Shown here piece by piece: positions 1 to 7,747 of a stretch of 64,000 nt of DNA; the first letter of the stretch is position 1, and every line of letters begins with the position of its first letter. The stretch covers positions 682,001-746,000 of the forward strand of contig NZ_BMLS01000002.1 of the NCBI RefSeq assembly GCF_014645355.1, given 5' to 3'. Under the pieces are notes generated by a model that saw only the letters and a program-made list of their open reading frames with translations, had not been told where the DNA came from and searched no databases. Origin of the DNA: Bowmanella pacifica (GTDB lineage Bacteria; Pseudomonadota; Gammaproteobacteria; Enterobacterales; Alteromonadaceae). Both the position numbers and the translations under genes were made by a program.

Positions 1-335
1 AAGCCGGCCACTTTTTCCGTTTTCCCTGTATTGACAATCTCTGGAGGGGTCTGCTGCGCAGAGGCTTTGCCCGCTTGGGTGCCAAATGCCATACCAGCAA
101 TATCCTTCAGCGATACAGCAATATAACCTTGCTGAGGATTGCCATTAACACTGTAAACTTCCTCTCCCTGGCGCAATAAAAACTGGCCTGGCGCAAAGTT
201 CATACGCATTTGCTGGTCATTCTTTACCACGATATCCATTTGCTGCCCGGCAAAATCATAGACCGCCTGAATATCAGCTAAGGCACTTCCGCTTAAGCAA
301 CAAAGTGAAATGGCGACAGTTTGATAAGCTCTCAT
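1..335 (-). CDS. Exported protein of unknown function, C-terminus beyond window
   Basis: Reading the minus strand from an ATG at 335 gives an open frame of 111 codons that is still open at base 1, so the C-terminal end is missing. The first 20 or so residues (MRAYQTVAISLCCLSGSALA) form a typical Sec signal peptide with an ALA cleavage motif. The rest is a hydrophilic, Gln-rich, beta-like sequence with phrases such as QQMDIVVKND and FLLRQGEEVY. I do not recognise the family. It is probably periplasmic. It is separated by about 100 bases from the next minus-strand gene upstream, so co-transcription is possible but not shown. Confidence 0.6.
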   Translation of the reverse strand, partial: MRAYQTVAISLCCLSGSALADIQAVYDFAGQQMDIVVKNDQQMRMNFAPGQFLLRQGEEVYSVNGNPQQGYIAVSLKDIAGMAFGTQAGKASAQQTPPEIVNTGKTEKVAG

Positions 336-436
336 TTTCTAATCCCTTTTTGGTTGTGTCAGGGATAGATCGAAACCAGCGCAGAAAAGCGGACATGCCC
401 GACGAAATAAAAACGCTGCGGGCAAAAATGAAGAGA

Positions 437-967
437 TTAGAAGGGATTCAGGGTATAGCCTTGTTGCTGTAACAGCGCGTGCAGGGTCATTGCAGACAAG
501 CCCAGCGTTACCTCGGGCATCAGGTGTTCAGCAGACAGGTTCATCGCACCAGCCGATTGCCCACAAAGCATCACCTGCACACCTTGTGCAGCCAACGCTT
601 TAATCAGGCCAGCATTAGCATTGTGGTGTGAAAATTTTTGCCGGTAACTTGCATCATTCAGCAGATCAAACCCGGCTTTGCCATGTACTACCAGGGCCAG
701 TTGAATGTTTTGCGGTTTCACCCCATTGGCCACATGCATATTGATAAATCGAGCCAATGAATTGAAACGCTTATTCTGAGTGCCTGGCTCAGCCTGTTCT
801 GCCACATCAAACGCGATTTTAAACTGGGCATCTTGTGGCAAAGGCAGCATATTTTCTACCTTCACATGCTGACCAAAGTCCTGTATCACAGGCCCAGTGG
901 CAAAAGACGGCTGCTCGGCAGCAGCAAGGGAAGAAAACACCAAAGAAATTAAAAGCCGGCCTTGCAT
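437..967 (-). CDS. DsrE/DsrF-like family exported protein
   Basis: This 176-residue protein has an N-terminal signal peptide (about residues 1-17, ending LAAAEQ). It then has the alternating strand-helix layout of DsrE-like proteins: a strand LALVVHGKAG near 90-99, then GVQVMLCGQSA at 129-139 with Cys135 in the position used by sulfur-relay DsrE proteins. A start at ATG 967 is preceded by AAGGTG on the minus strand, a good ribosome binding site. DsrE-fold proteins bind small sulfur species or act as structural subunits. Exported single-domain versions such as this one have no established substrate. The gene follows an isochorismatase-like gene with a 12-base gap, so they probably share a transcript. 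Confidence 0.7.
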   Translation of the reverse strand: MQGRLLISLVFSSLAAAEQPSFATGPVIQDFGQHVKVENMLPLPQDAQFKIAFDVAEQAEPGTQNKRFNSLARFINMHVANGVKPQNIQLALVVHGKAGFDLLNDASYRQKFSHHNANAGLIKALAAQGVQVMLCGQSAGAMNLSAEHLMPEVTLGLSAMTLHALLQQQGYTLNPF

Positions 968-979
968 ACGACACCTTAA

Positions 980-1534
980 TTAAAGCGCTTTAATCAGCGG
1001 CAATAAGTTTTTAAATTGCGGGTGCTGCGCTTGACCCAGCCATTCGAACAGCACCATATCGGTATTACAAAGTTTAGCGCCTTCCTGGGCCAATCTTTGT
1101 ACTGCCAGTTGGCGGGCACTGTCTTGTCTTGAGGCAATGGCATCAGTAAGCAGATGCACCTGTTTACCCAGTTCTAGCAGCCCAAGACAAGTTTGATAAA
1201 CACAAATATGTGCCTCAATACCGCACACAACAAGATGCTCGACATTCAGCTCTGACAGATGACTACAGAGCCCAGGTTCAGCACATGCATCAAAGTGGTA
1301 TTTAACAATAGGCTGGCGATCACCCAGATAACGGGTCAGTTCAGGCAACGTTGGCCCTAGCCCTTGCGGGTTTTGTTCCAACCACAGAATAGGAATGTCC
1401 AGTTTGTCGGCTGCTTGCAGTAACACCGCAAGACGTGCCAACAAACCGGTCGCATCCGGCATCATGCGCGCCAATTTACCCTGTACATCAATAAGTAGCA
1501 GGGCACAATTTTGCGCACTTAACCGAACAGGCAT
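980..1534 (-). CDS. Isochorismatase-like cysteine hydrolase
   Basis: The 184-residue product is a single isochorismatase-type hydrolase domain. The catalytic triad of this superfamily can be placed as Asp16 (in CALLLIDVQGK), Lys78 (IVKYHFDACAEPG) and Cys111 (VVCGIEAHICVYQT), with the usual cis-peptide motif just before the cysteine. There is no signal peptide, so it is cytoplasmic. Members cleave C-N or ether bonds in small molecules (nicotinamide, carbamoyl compounds, isochorismate). It resembles the YcaC-like subgroup, whose substrate is not settled. It starts 2 bases after the stop codon of the DUF4870 gene, which points to one operon with that gene and with the DsrE-like gene downstream. 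Confidence 0.85.
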   Translation of the reverse strand: MPVRLSAQNCALLLIDVQGKLARMMPDATGLLARLAVLLQAADKLDIPILWLEQNPQGLGPTLPELTRYLGDRQPIVKYHFDACAEPGLCSHLSELNVEHLVVCGIEAHICVYQTCLGLLELGKQVHLLTDAIASRQDSARQLAVQRLAQEGAKLCNTDMVLFEWLGQAQHPQFKNLLPLIKAL

Positions 1535-1536
1535 AG

Positions 1537-1887
1537 TTACTTGATTAAACGGATAGCAAAAGGTACACGGAATTCCTTACCGCTGGATACGGCCACCGCA
1601 CCCAAAATACAGAAAATCAAATGTACCAGACCGATCACTGGGATTAGCAGCGCGCCAATCAAGATCACAGTCAAGATCATGGCTGCAACATAGCCAAAAA
1701 TAGCCGTGATTGACCAGTTCAGTGCTTCTTTAGACTGGTCAAGTACATAGGCATCATCCTTTTTTACCAGATAAAAGACTAAGCCGGGAATAAAGCCAAA
1801 AAAGATGGTGCCAATCCACAATAACAAGGCCAGATTCTTGGCGTCCTGACTAACCGCACTGGTTTCGGTGGGAAGTGAGTCTGACAT
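1537..1887 (-). CDS. DUF4870 family membrane protein
   Basis: The 116-residue protein has a short polar N-terminus and three to four hydrophobic segments: NLALLLWIGTIFFGFIPGLV, WSITAIFGYVAAMILTVILI and a third around LIPVIGLVHLIFCILGAVAV. The pattern of a Phe-Ile-Pro-Gly turn followed by VFYLVKKDDAYVLDQSKEAL is typical of the DUF4870 (Tic20-like) family of small inner-membrane proteins. Function is unknown. The ATG at 1887 follows AAGGAAATT, a strong ribosome binding site. It is the first gene of a likely three-gene minus-strand unit with the hydrolase and the DsrE-like gene. Confidence 0.8.
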   Translation of the reverse strand: MSDSLPTETSAVSQDAKNLALLLWIGTIFFGFIPGLVFYLVKKDDAYVLDQSKEALNWSITAIFGYVAAMILTVILIGALLIPVIGLVHLIFCILGAVAVSSGKEFRVPFAIRLIK

Positions 1888-1980
1888 TATAATTTCCTTT
1901 ATTTTTGTTTAGTTACCTGAAAACGAGACTCTACAAGAGAATCCAAAAATACGCTACTACGACCAGCCAGATTACTGGGG

Positions 1981-2002
1981 GGACTGGATTTGAACCCAGT
2001 CC
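1981..2002. other. T-arm-like perfect hairpin (7-bp stem)
   Basis: GGACTGG at 1981-1987 pairs with CCAGTCC at 1996-2002 around an 8-base loop. Read on the minus strand the loop is GTTCAAAT and the 3' flank is CCCCCCA, which is what the T-arm and acceptor end of a tRNA or tmRNA look like. No matching acceptor 5' half, D-arm or anticodon arm lies within 80 bases, because the DUF192 coding region occupies that space. It sits 14 bases after the DUF192 stop codon. It could be a remnant of an RNA gene 3' end (for example an old attachment site) or simply a transcript-end hairpin. Confidence 0.35.
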
Positions 2003-2015
2003 ATACTAAACATCC

Positions 2016-2444
2016 CTAGTCCAGCGGTTTGAATACCACCCGATCGCCAGCCTTCACCCCATGTTTAGCAAACCAGCCCTGATTCATTTCCCAGGCATAA
2101 CTGGCAAGGCGCTCAGAATCAACCGGGGTTAAATCATGGGGTTGCATCTGCTTAATCACCAAAATCCGGCCTTGCTTGTCAACAAAAGCCACATCAAGAG
2201 GAATCAGGGTGTTCTTCATCCACATGCTGACCACCCGCGGCTCTGTATATTCAAACAACATGCCGCAATCCGCACATAAGGCCTCTCGGTGCATCAGGCC
2301 CCTGGCTCTGGCTTCAAAACTTTGCGCCAGTTCCAACTCGAGCTGTTTATCAGCGACCGAAACCTGCACCCGACCAAACAATGCTTCATCAGCCATCGCC
2401 ATAGTCGCCAGGCCAAAACCACAGAATATCAATATCCAGCGCAT
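2016..2444 (-). CDS. DUF192 family exported protein
   Basis: Starting at ATG 2444 (preceded by GGAAA) gives 142 residues; a TTG at 2462 would add six residues but has no better ribosome binding site. Residues 1-19 (MRWILIFCGFGLATMAMAD) are a signal peptide. The body carries the DUF192 signature: ARGLMHREAL, a CADCGMLF stretch, then SMWMKNTLIPLDVAFVD and ASYAWEMNQGW. DUF192 proteins are small single-domain proteins of unknown role in bacteria and archaea, usually exported. The gene stands alone on the minus strand, with the unknown 122-residue gene 63 bases upstream. Confidence 0.85.
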   Translation of the reverse strand: MRWILIFCGFGLATMAMADEALFGRVQVSVADKQLELELAQSFEARARGLMHREALCADCGMLFEYTEPRVVSMWMKNTLIPLDVAFVDKQGRILVIKQMQPHDLTPVDSERLASYAWEMNQGWFAKHGVKAGDRVVFKPLD

Positions 2445-2507
2445 GGGAGTTTCCAAATACAAAAGAGGCTAACAAGGTAGCGGTTGGCCACAACCATTGC
2501 AATCACA

Positions 2508-2876
2508 TCAAGGTAAGTGACTGATAAAGTCGTCAAGCTCTGATGGGTGTTCAGACAGCAAAAGGGGAATATGCAAGCGGTCTTGCACTGCTGCATTGAT
2601 CAAATCCATAAACAAAGGACCCACTTCACAAGCAATACCAATACAACCGGCTGACTGTACCTGACAATAAGTCTCAACCAGTTCGGGTAAAGCGTCACTG
2701 GTAAGCGCGGCATCGTTGCCCGCATGCTCATACAGCACCCAGTTGTCCAGTCCGGCAGTAGTGGTTAACACAGCCTGACGGTACTTCATTAAACCTGGAC
2801 GGTTGAAACTCCCTTGGGGAAAGGTATGTAATACCCGCCCTTTCAGACTGAGGGTAAAAGTACCGTGCTCCAGCAT
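2508..2876 (-). CDS. Small cytoplasmic protein of unknown function
   Basis: This 122-residue protein has no signal peptide or membrane segment. It starts with a strand-rich region (GTFTLSLKGRVLHTFPQGSF), has an alternating hydrophobic core (LDNWVLYEHAG) and a Cys-containing stretch SAGCIGIACEVGPLFMDLI. The arrangement is loosely like a small alpha/beta STAS or SpoIIAA-type fold, but I cannot assign a family. It starts at ATG 2876. The gene lies between DUF192 and the HMG-CoA reductase gene, 49 bases from the latter's stop codon, all on the minus strand. Confidence 0.65.
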   Translation of the reverse strand: MLEHGTFTLSLKGRVLHTFPQGSFNRPGLMKYRQAVLTTTAGLDNWVLYEHAGNDAALTSDALPELVETYCQVQSAGCIGIACEVGPLFMDLINAAVQDRLHIPLLLSEHPSELDDFISHLP

Positions 2877-2925
2877 CTACAATGTCCGTGTATCATCTTA
2901 CAACCAAGTATAAACCCTGCAGAGG

Positions 2926-4101
2926 TTAGGGTCTGTTTCGCCCCAGTCTATCATGACTACTTACCCAATGACCGGCTATGACCGCACAAGCCAGAGAAAT
3001 ATCACCCGCCAATACCGTCGCAGCGACTATCTCTGCAAATTTGTTGGCCTTTCCTTTCCCATAGCACCCCAGTAGATTCAAGCATTCTTTTTGTGTTGGC
3101 AGCCCCGTTCCGCCGCCATAAGTGGCAACAATCAAGGAAGGTAAAGTAACCGACAAATAGAGATCGTCATTTTCAAGCAATTCATGGGAGAGGTGGCCAG
3201 CATGGGACTCCACCACATTGGCCTCATCCTGACCGGTAGCGATAAATAACGAAGCAATACCATTAGCAGAGTGCGGGCCATTGTAGGCGGCCCCTGCTAT
3301 TCTGGCCCCCACATTAGACAAGACAGCCGCCTTTGCCATCATACGACTGTCTACATGCATAATCTTACGTAGCACGTCTTTTTTCAGCACAATCTCGGCG
3401 ATCACCCGCCGTCCTCTTGAGTGAATCATATTCAGTTGAGAGTGCTTCTTATCGGTATCCATATTGCCCGATAGTAGATAATCACAAGGGATGGGGGAAT
3501 GTTGTTTAATCCATTCACTGGCAGCTAGCGTGGCTTTACTCACCATATTCTGTCCAGCTGCATCCCCGGTAGTGTAGTTAAACCGCAGATAACGCATTTT
3601 GGCCACCGACCACTGTTCGATATGCTGCAGTTTGGCAATACTGCTGGTGCTCTCCGCGACTTCAGATATTTGCGTAAAGTTAGCGCTTACCCACTCGCCG
3701 AAGTCTCTGGCCTGACGAGCATTATCAAATAAAAACGCAGGCGCGCGTTGCATAAACTGCTCAACAACTGTGGTAGTGACCCCACCACATTCATTGATCA
3801 CCCGCATACCGCGACTGTAGCTGGCCACCAGTGTCCCTTCAGTGGTTGCCAGAGGTACATAAAATTGTCCTTGGGCATATTCACCGTTTATCTGCACGGG
3901 TCCGGCGATCCCCACCGGCATCTGCACTATGCCGATGAAATTTTCGATATTACCGGGAAGTACAGCGGGATCGATGCTGTATTGCCCGGTGTATTCCAGC
4001 GTTTCTCCCGTTTTATCTGTGAGAAACTCGCGGCGTTTACCGGCCATTTCTTTACTGTAGTCGTTACGTCTGTCCCTTGGGATACGATCTTCTATTTTCA
4101 T
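2926..4101 (-). CDS. Hydroxymethylglutaryl-CoA reductase (class I-like)
   Basis: The 391-residue protein matches the catalytic core of HMG-CoA reductase, which reduces HMG-CoA to mevalonate with two NAD(P)H. The catalytic residues are present: Glu88 in PLATTEGTLVASYSRG, Lys218 or Lys219 in SGNMDTDKK, Asp292 in TGQDEANVV, and a C-terminal His383 in GHWVSSHDRL. The ENFIG substrate motif is at 53-57 and YGGGTGLPTQ at 328-337. SGN-TDKK is a class I hallmark. The dinucleotide loop reads GDAAGQNM (179-186) instead of the usual DAMGMNM, so cofactor handling may differ. No other mevalonate-pathway gene is in the window. An origin by transfer from a class I donor is an inference. Confidence 0.85.
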   Translation of the reverse strand: MKIEDRIPRDRRNDYSKEMAGKRREFLTDKTGETLEYTGQYSIDPAVLPGNIENFIGIVQMPVGIAGPVQINGEYAQGQFYVPLATTEGTLVASYSRGMRVINECGGVTTTVVEQFMQRAPAFLFDNARQARDFGEWVSANFTQISEVAESTSSIAKLQHIEQWSVAKMRYLRFNYTTGDAAGQNMVSKATLAASEWIKQHSPIPCDYLLSGNMDTDKKHSQLNMIHSRGRRVIAEIVLKKDVLRKIMHVDSRMMAKAAVLSNVGARIAGAAYNGPHSANGIASLFIATGQDEANVVESHAGHLSHELLENDDLYLSVTLPSLIVATYGGGTGLPTQKECLNLLGCYGKGKANKFAEIVAATVLAGDISLACAVIAGHWVSSHDRLGRNRP

Positions 4102-4339
4102 GCTTAATCCTTCAGTGCGCTCAACAGATTAAAAATTGTGCTTTCAGGCTCTCATGACCTGTAGACATTAGATCATCATGACTTCACTACTATTTTTAGC
4201 ATTATCTACGCCAGATACCATTAAACGTCCAGCAGATGGCAGAAACATGACAAATAACAACCGCTTGGTATTTGCAGATGACATCTAAACAAGCCTAGTT
4301 ATCTGCGGCATATGCACCAGCATGGTGCGAAACCATGCT
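4102..4339. other. Intergenic spacer upstream of HMG-CoA reductase
   Basis: No gene was recognised here. The only structure seen is a perfect 7-bp hairpin at 4320-4338 (GCATGGT, GCGAA loop, ACCATGC) right at the left edge of the repeat block. The promoter of the HMG-CoA reductase gene should lie in this stretch, but no convincing -35/-10 pair was found by eye. Confidence 0.4.
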
Positions 4340-4830
4340 CTACAAGACAAGATGCAACTGCCAGGGATGGCGGAAGTGCAAATTACGCACGACTCCTAGG
4401 ACGGAGGAGGTAGAGCGACTCAGGAGACAAAGCCGAGGAGCAGTTCAGTTATCTGCCCGTCCACCCATGCACATCGGCGCTCTTTGGCTTCCATGCCACC
4501 GCGTATACGACCGCCAGGGATGGCGGAAGTGCAGAAAATGCAGGAGCAACTTTTCTGCCCGTCCACCCATGCACATCGGCGCTCTTTGGCTTCCATGCCA
4601 TCGCGCATACGACCGCCTAGGATGGCGGAAGTGCAGAAAATGCAGGAGCAGTTTTTCTGCCCGTCCACCCATGGACATCGGCGCTCTATGGCTTCCATGC
4701 CATCGCGCCATACCGTCCATCCCTGGACATCGCCGATGAATATTCCCGACAACATCGGCATACCGTCCATCCCTGGACATCGCCGATGAATATTCCCGAC
4801 AACATCGGCATACCGTCCATCCCTGGACAT
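4340..4830. repeat. Mosaic tandem-repeat block with recurring hairpin core
   Basis: Two nested repeat families fill this stretch. Family A has a period of 102 bases, with equivalent points at 4452, 4554 and 4656 (about 2.4 copies). Family B has a period of 50 bases, with equivalent points at 4711, 4761 and 4811 (2.4 copies, near-identical). Both contain the same core, CCGTCCA-NNNN-TGGACATCG or a one-base variant, at about 4457, 4559, 4661, 4713, 4763 and 4813. The core can fold as a GTCCA/TGGAC hairpin. Other stems are CCGCCA/TGGCGG at 4512-4527 and GCCGATG/CATCGGC in each B unit. Open frames across it are by-products of the repeat. It ends exactly where the acnB terminator begins. Confidence 0.9.
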
Positions 4831-4860
4831 AAAAAAGCCGGGACAAGTCCCGGCTTTTCA
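4831..4860 (-). terminator. Rho-independent terminator of acnB
   Basis: GCCGGGA (4837-4843) and TCCCGGC (4848-4854) form a GC-rich stem with a 4-base loop, flanked by AAAAAA on the left and TTTT on the right. It lies 15 bases past the acnB stop codon. With A and T tracts on both sides it could work in both directions. Confidence 0.9.
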
Positions 4861-4875
4861 ATGCTTAGTCAGCTA

Positions 4876-7488
4876 TCAGGCAACATTCAAAGTAGGAATG
4901 ATCTCTGCCTTAGCTTTCTGCTCAGCCTTTTTAAACTCGTCCATACGGTCGAAGTTCAGGTAGCGGTAGATATCACCGGCCATAGAGTCAATCTTACTGG
5001 CGTATTGCAGATATTCTTCAGTGGTCGGGATACGTCCCAGAATGGCACCAACCGCCGCCAGCTCCGCAGAGGTCAGGTACACATTGGCACCATCACCCAA
5101 ACGGTTGGGGAAGTTACGGGTAGAAGTAGACAACACAGTGCTGCCAGCGGCTACACGTGCCTGGTTACCCATACAGAGTGAACAGCCTGGCATTTCGGTA
5201 CGCACACCAGCACGACCGTAGATGTTGTAGTAGCCTTCTTCCATCAGTTGCGCCTGGTCCATCTTAGTCGGTGGTGACATCCACAGACGTGTAGTCAGGG
5301 CTTCTTTATTCTGCTCCAGCAATTTACCTGCAGCACGGAAGTGACCAATGTTGGTCATACAAGAACCGATAAAGACTTCGTCTACCTTATCACCAGCTAC
5401 GTCAGACAGGGTCTTAGCGTCATCCGGGTCATTCGGGCAGCACACGATAGGCTCTTTAATATCAGCCAGATCGATTTCGATCACTTCAGCGTATTCCGCA
5501 TCAGCATCGGCTTGCATCAATTCAGGCTTAGCCAACCACTCTTCCATCTTACGTGCACGACGCTCAAGGGTACGAGGATCACCGTAACCATGGCTGATCA
5601 TCCAGCGCAGCATAGTGATGTTGGAGTTCAGGTACTCAGAAATAGACTCTGGAGACAGCTTGATGGTACAGCCAGCAGCAGAACGCTCGGCAGAGGCATC
5701 TGACAATTCAAACGCCTGCTCAACGGTCAAGTCTTCCAGACCTTCAATTTCCAGAATACGACCAGAGAAAGCATTTACTTTACCTTTCTTAGCAACAGTC
5801 AGCAGACCTTGCTTGATACCGTAAAGTGGGATGGCATGCACCAGGTCACGCAGGGTGATACCAGGTTGCATTTTACCCTTAAAGCGCACCAGCACTGATT
5901 CAGGCATATCCAGAGGCATAACGCCGGTAGCGGCCGCAAAAGCCACCAGACCAGAACCGGCCGGGAAGGAAATACCAATGGGGAAACGGGTATGCGAGTC
6001 ACCACCTGTACCTACGGTATCAGGCAACAACATACGGTTCAGCCAGCTGTGGATAATACCGTCACCAGGACGCAAAGACACGCCGCCACGGTTCATAATA
6101 AAGTCTGGCAGGGTGTGCTGAGTATCAATATCAACCGGCTTAGGATAGGCCGCAGTGTGACAGAATGACTGCATGGTCAAATCAGCAGAGAAGCCAAGGC
6201 AAGCCAGGTCTTTTAGTTCATCACGGGTCATAGGACCTGTGGTGTCCTGAGAACCCACAGTGGTCATCTTAGGCTCACAGTAAGTACCAGGACGGATACC
6301 TTCAACACCACAGGCACGACCGACCATTTTCTGCGCCAGCGTGAAGCCTTTGCCGGAATCAGCAGGCTGCTCAGGAACGCGGAAGAAATCAGCAGGAGGT
6401 AAACCCAATGATTCACGTGCTTTCTCAGTCAAGCCACGACCAATAATCATATTGATACGGCCACCAACACGGACTTCATCAAGGATAACTTTGGAGTTGT
6501 AGCTGTATTCGGCTAAAAGTTCACCGGTTTCGGCATTCTTGATCTTGCCTTCAAATGGGTAGATATCGATAACATCGCCCATTTCCATCTTATCTACATC
6601 GGCTTCAAACACCAGTGCACCGGCATCTTCCATGGTATTGAAGAAAATAGGCGCAACTTTAGAGCCAAAACAGATACCGCCACTGCGCTTGTTTGGTACG
6701 CCAGGCATATCTTCACCGAAGTACCACAATACCGAGTTGGTCGCAGACTTACGTGAAGAACCGGTTCCCACTACATCACCAATAAAAGCAACAGGGTGAC
6801 CTTTGGCTTTAATTTCTTCGATCTGTTTAAGCGGGCCAACCTCGCCATGTGTTTCAGGCGTCAGACCGTCACGGGTCATCTTGTACATGGCACGGGCATG
6901 CAAAGGAATATCAGGGCGTGACCAGGCATCTGGTGCAGGAGACAGGTCATCGGTGTTGGTCTCACCCGTTACCTTAAACACGGTAACAGTGATCTTCTCG
7001 GCCAATTCAGGACGACTAGTGAACCACTCGGCATCAGCCCAGGACTGCATCACCTCTTTAGCATAACTATTACCGGCTTTGGCTTTCTCTTCCACATCGT
7101 GGAAGGCATCAAACATCAGCAAAGTATGCTTCAGCTCTTCAGCAGCTTGCTCGGCCAACTCGTTGTTGTCCAGCAGCTCAACCAGGGTAGCAATGTTGTA
7201 ACCACCATGCATATTGCCCAGCAGTTGTACGGCAGCGTCTTTGCTAAGCAAAGGAGAGCTGGCTTCACCTTTAACGATAGCGCTCAGGAAACCAGCCTTA
7301 ACGTATGCGGCTTCATCCACACCGGGAGGCACACGCTCGGAAATCAGTTCAACCAGGAAGGCTTCTTCACCGGCAGGGGGATTTTTTAACAGTTCAACCA
7401 GCTCGGCGACCTGTTCGGCGCTCAGAGGCTTTGGAGGGACACCTTCAGCGGCACGTTCTGCAACGTGTTGACGATATGCTTCTAACAC
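4876..7488 (-). CDS. acnB: Aconitate hydratase B
   Basis: AcnB interconverts citrate and isocitrate in the TCA cycle and is a [4Fe-4S] enzyme. The protein keeps the AcnB-specific order: an N-terminal HEAT-like domain (LEAYRQHVAERAAEGVPP), the swivel domain, then the catalytic domain with GSCMTNIGHF and MPGCSLCMGNQA carrying the cluster cysteines. I place the start at GTG 7488, preceded by AGAGGA, because the protein then begins VLEAYRQHV like other AcnB proteins and is 870 residues long. An ATG at 7566 would add 26 residues not seen in the family. In E. coli acnB is next to lpd with only yacH between. Here an 11-kb accessory stretch separates them. Confidence 0.96.
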   Translation of the reverse strand: MLEAYRQHVAERAAEGVPPKPLSAEQVAELVELLKNPPAGEEAFLVELISERVPPGVDEAAYVKAGFLSAIVKGEASSPLLSKDAAVQLLGNMHGGYNIATLVELLDNNELAEQAAEELKHTLLMFDAFHDVEEKAKAGNSYAKEVMQSWADAEWFTSRPELAEKITVTVFKVTGETNTDDLSPAPDAWSRPDIPLHARAMYKMTRDGLTPETHGEVGPLKQIEEIKAKGHPVAFIGDVVGTGSSRKSATNSVLWYFGEDMPGVPNKRSGGICFGSKVAPIFFNTMEDAGALVFEADVDKMEMGDVIDIYPFEGKIKNAETGELLAEYSYNSKVILDEVRVGGRINMIIGRGLTEKARESLGLPPADFFRVPEQPADSGKGFTLAQKMVGRACGVEGIRPGTYCEPKMTTVGSQDTTGPMTRDELKDLACLGFSADLTMQSFCHTAAYPKPVDIDTQHTLPDFIMNRGGVSLRPGDGIIHSWLNRMLLPDTVGTGGDSHTRFPIGISFPAGSGLVAFAAATGVMPLDMPESVLVRFKGKMQPGITLRDLVHAIPLYGIKQGLLTVAKKGKVNAFSGRILEIEGLEDLTVEQAFELSDASAERSAAGCTIKLSPESISEYLNSNITMLRWMISHGYGDPRTLERRARKMEEWLAKPELMQADADAEYAEVIEIDLADIKEPIVCCPNDPDDAKTLSDVAGDKVDEVFIGSCMTNIGHFRAAGKLLEQNKEALTTRLWMSPPTKMDQAQLMEEGYYNIYGRAGVRTEMPGCSLCMGNQARVAAGSTVLSTSTRNFPNRLGDGANVYLTSAELAAVGAILGRIPTTEEYLQYASKIDSMAGDIYRYLNFDRMDEFKKAEQKAKAEIIPTLNVA

Positions 7489-7747
7489 AGTTTGGTCCTC
7501 TTCTTGAGTTAGCTGCCGTAAAAAACTGGTTGTCCAGTTTCTGGCAGGAACATTAAAACCTGACAAGTATAAGGGTTTAGTGTGAAGATTTAAATTTACC
7601 CAACCTTTAGTTCACTTATAACCAGTATAAATTTCAGTGATGTTGATTAATATTTAATAAACAGGATGAATAAGATGGGAATAATTCTCAATTGGCCCCG
7701 TATTAAAGGAATCTGAAAATAATTAGGAGCGGCCAAAAAATCCGGCG

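Noticed and set aside
1973-2052. Complete tRNA gene on the minus strand
   Set aside because: Only the T-arm and acceptor 3' side are present; the region where the 5' half should be is the end of the DUF192 gene and does not pair.
4340-4830. CRISPR array
   Set aside because: There are no unique spacers: the whole 50- or 102-base unit repeats. No cas genes are near.
4335-4861. Overlapping open frames of 101-138 codons on both strands of the repeat block
   Set aside because: They are open only because the 102- and 50-bp repeats lack stops in several frames; the peptides are tandem copies, no ribosome binding site fits, and both strands show the same effect.
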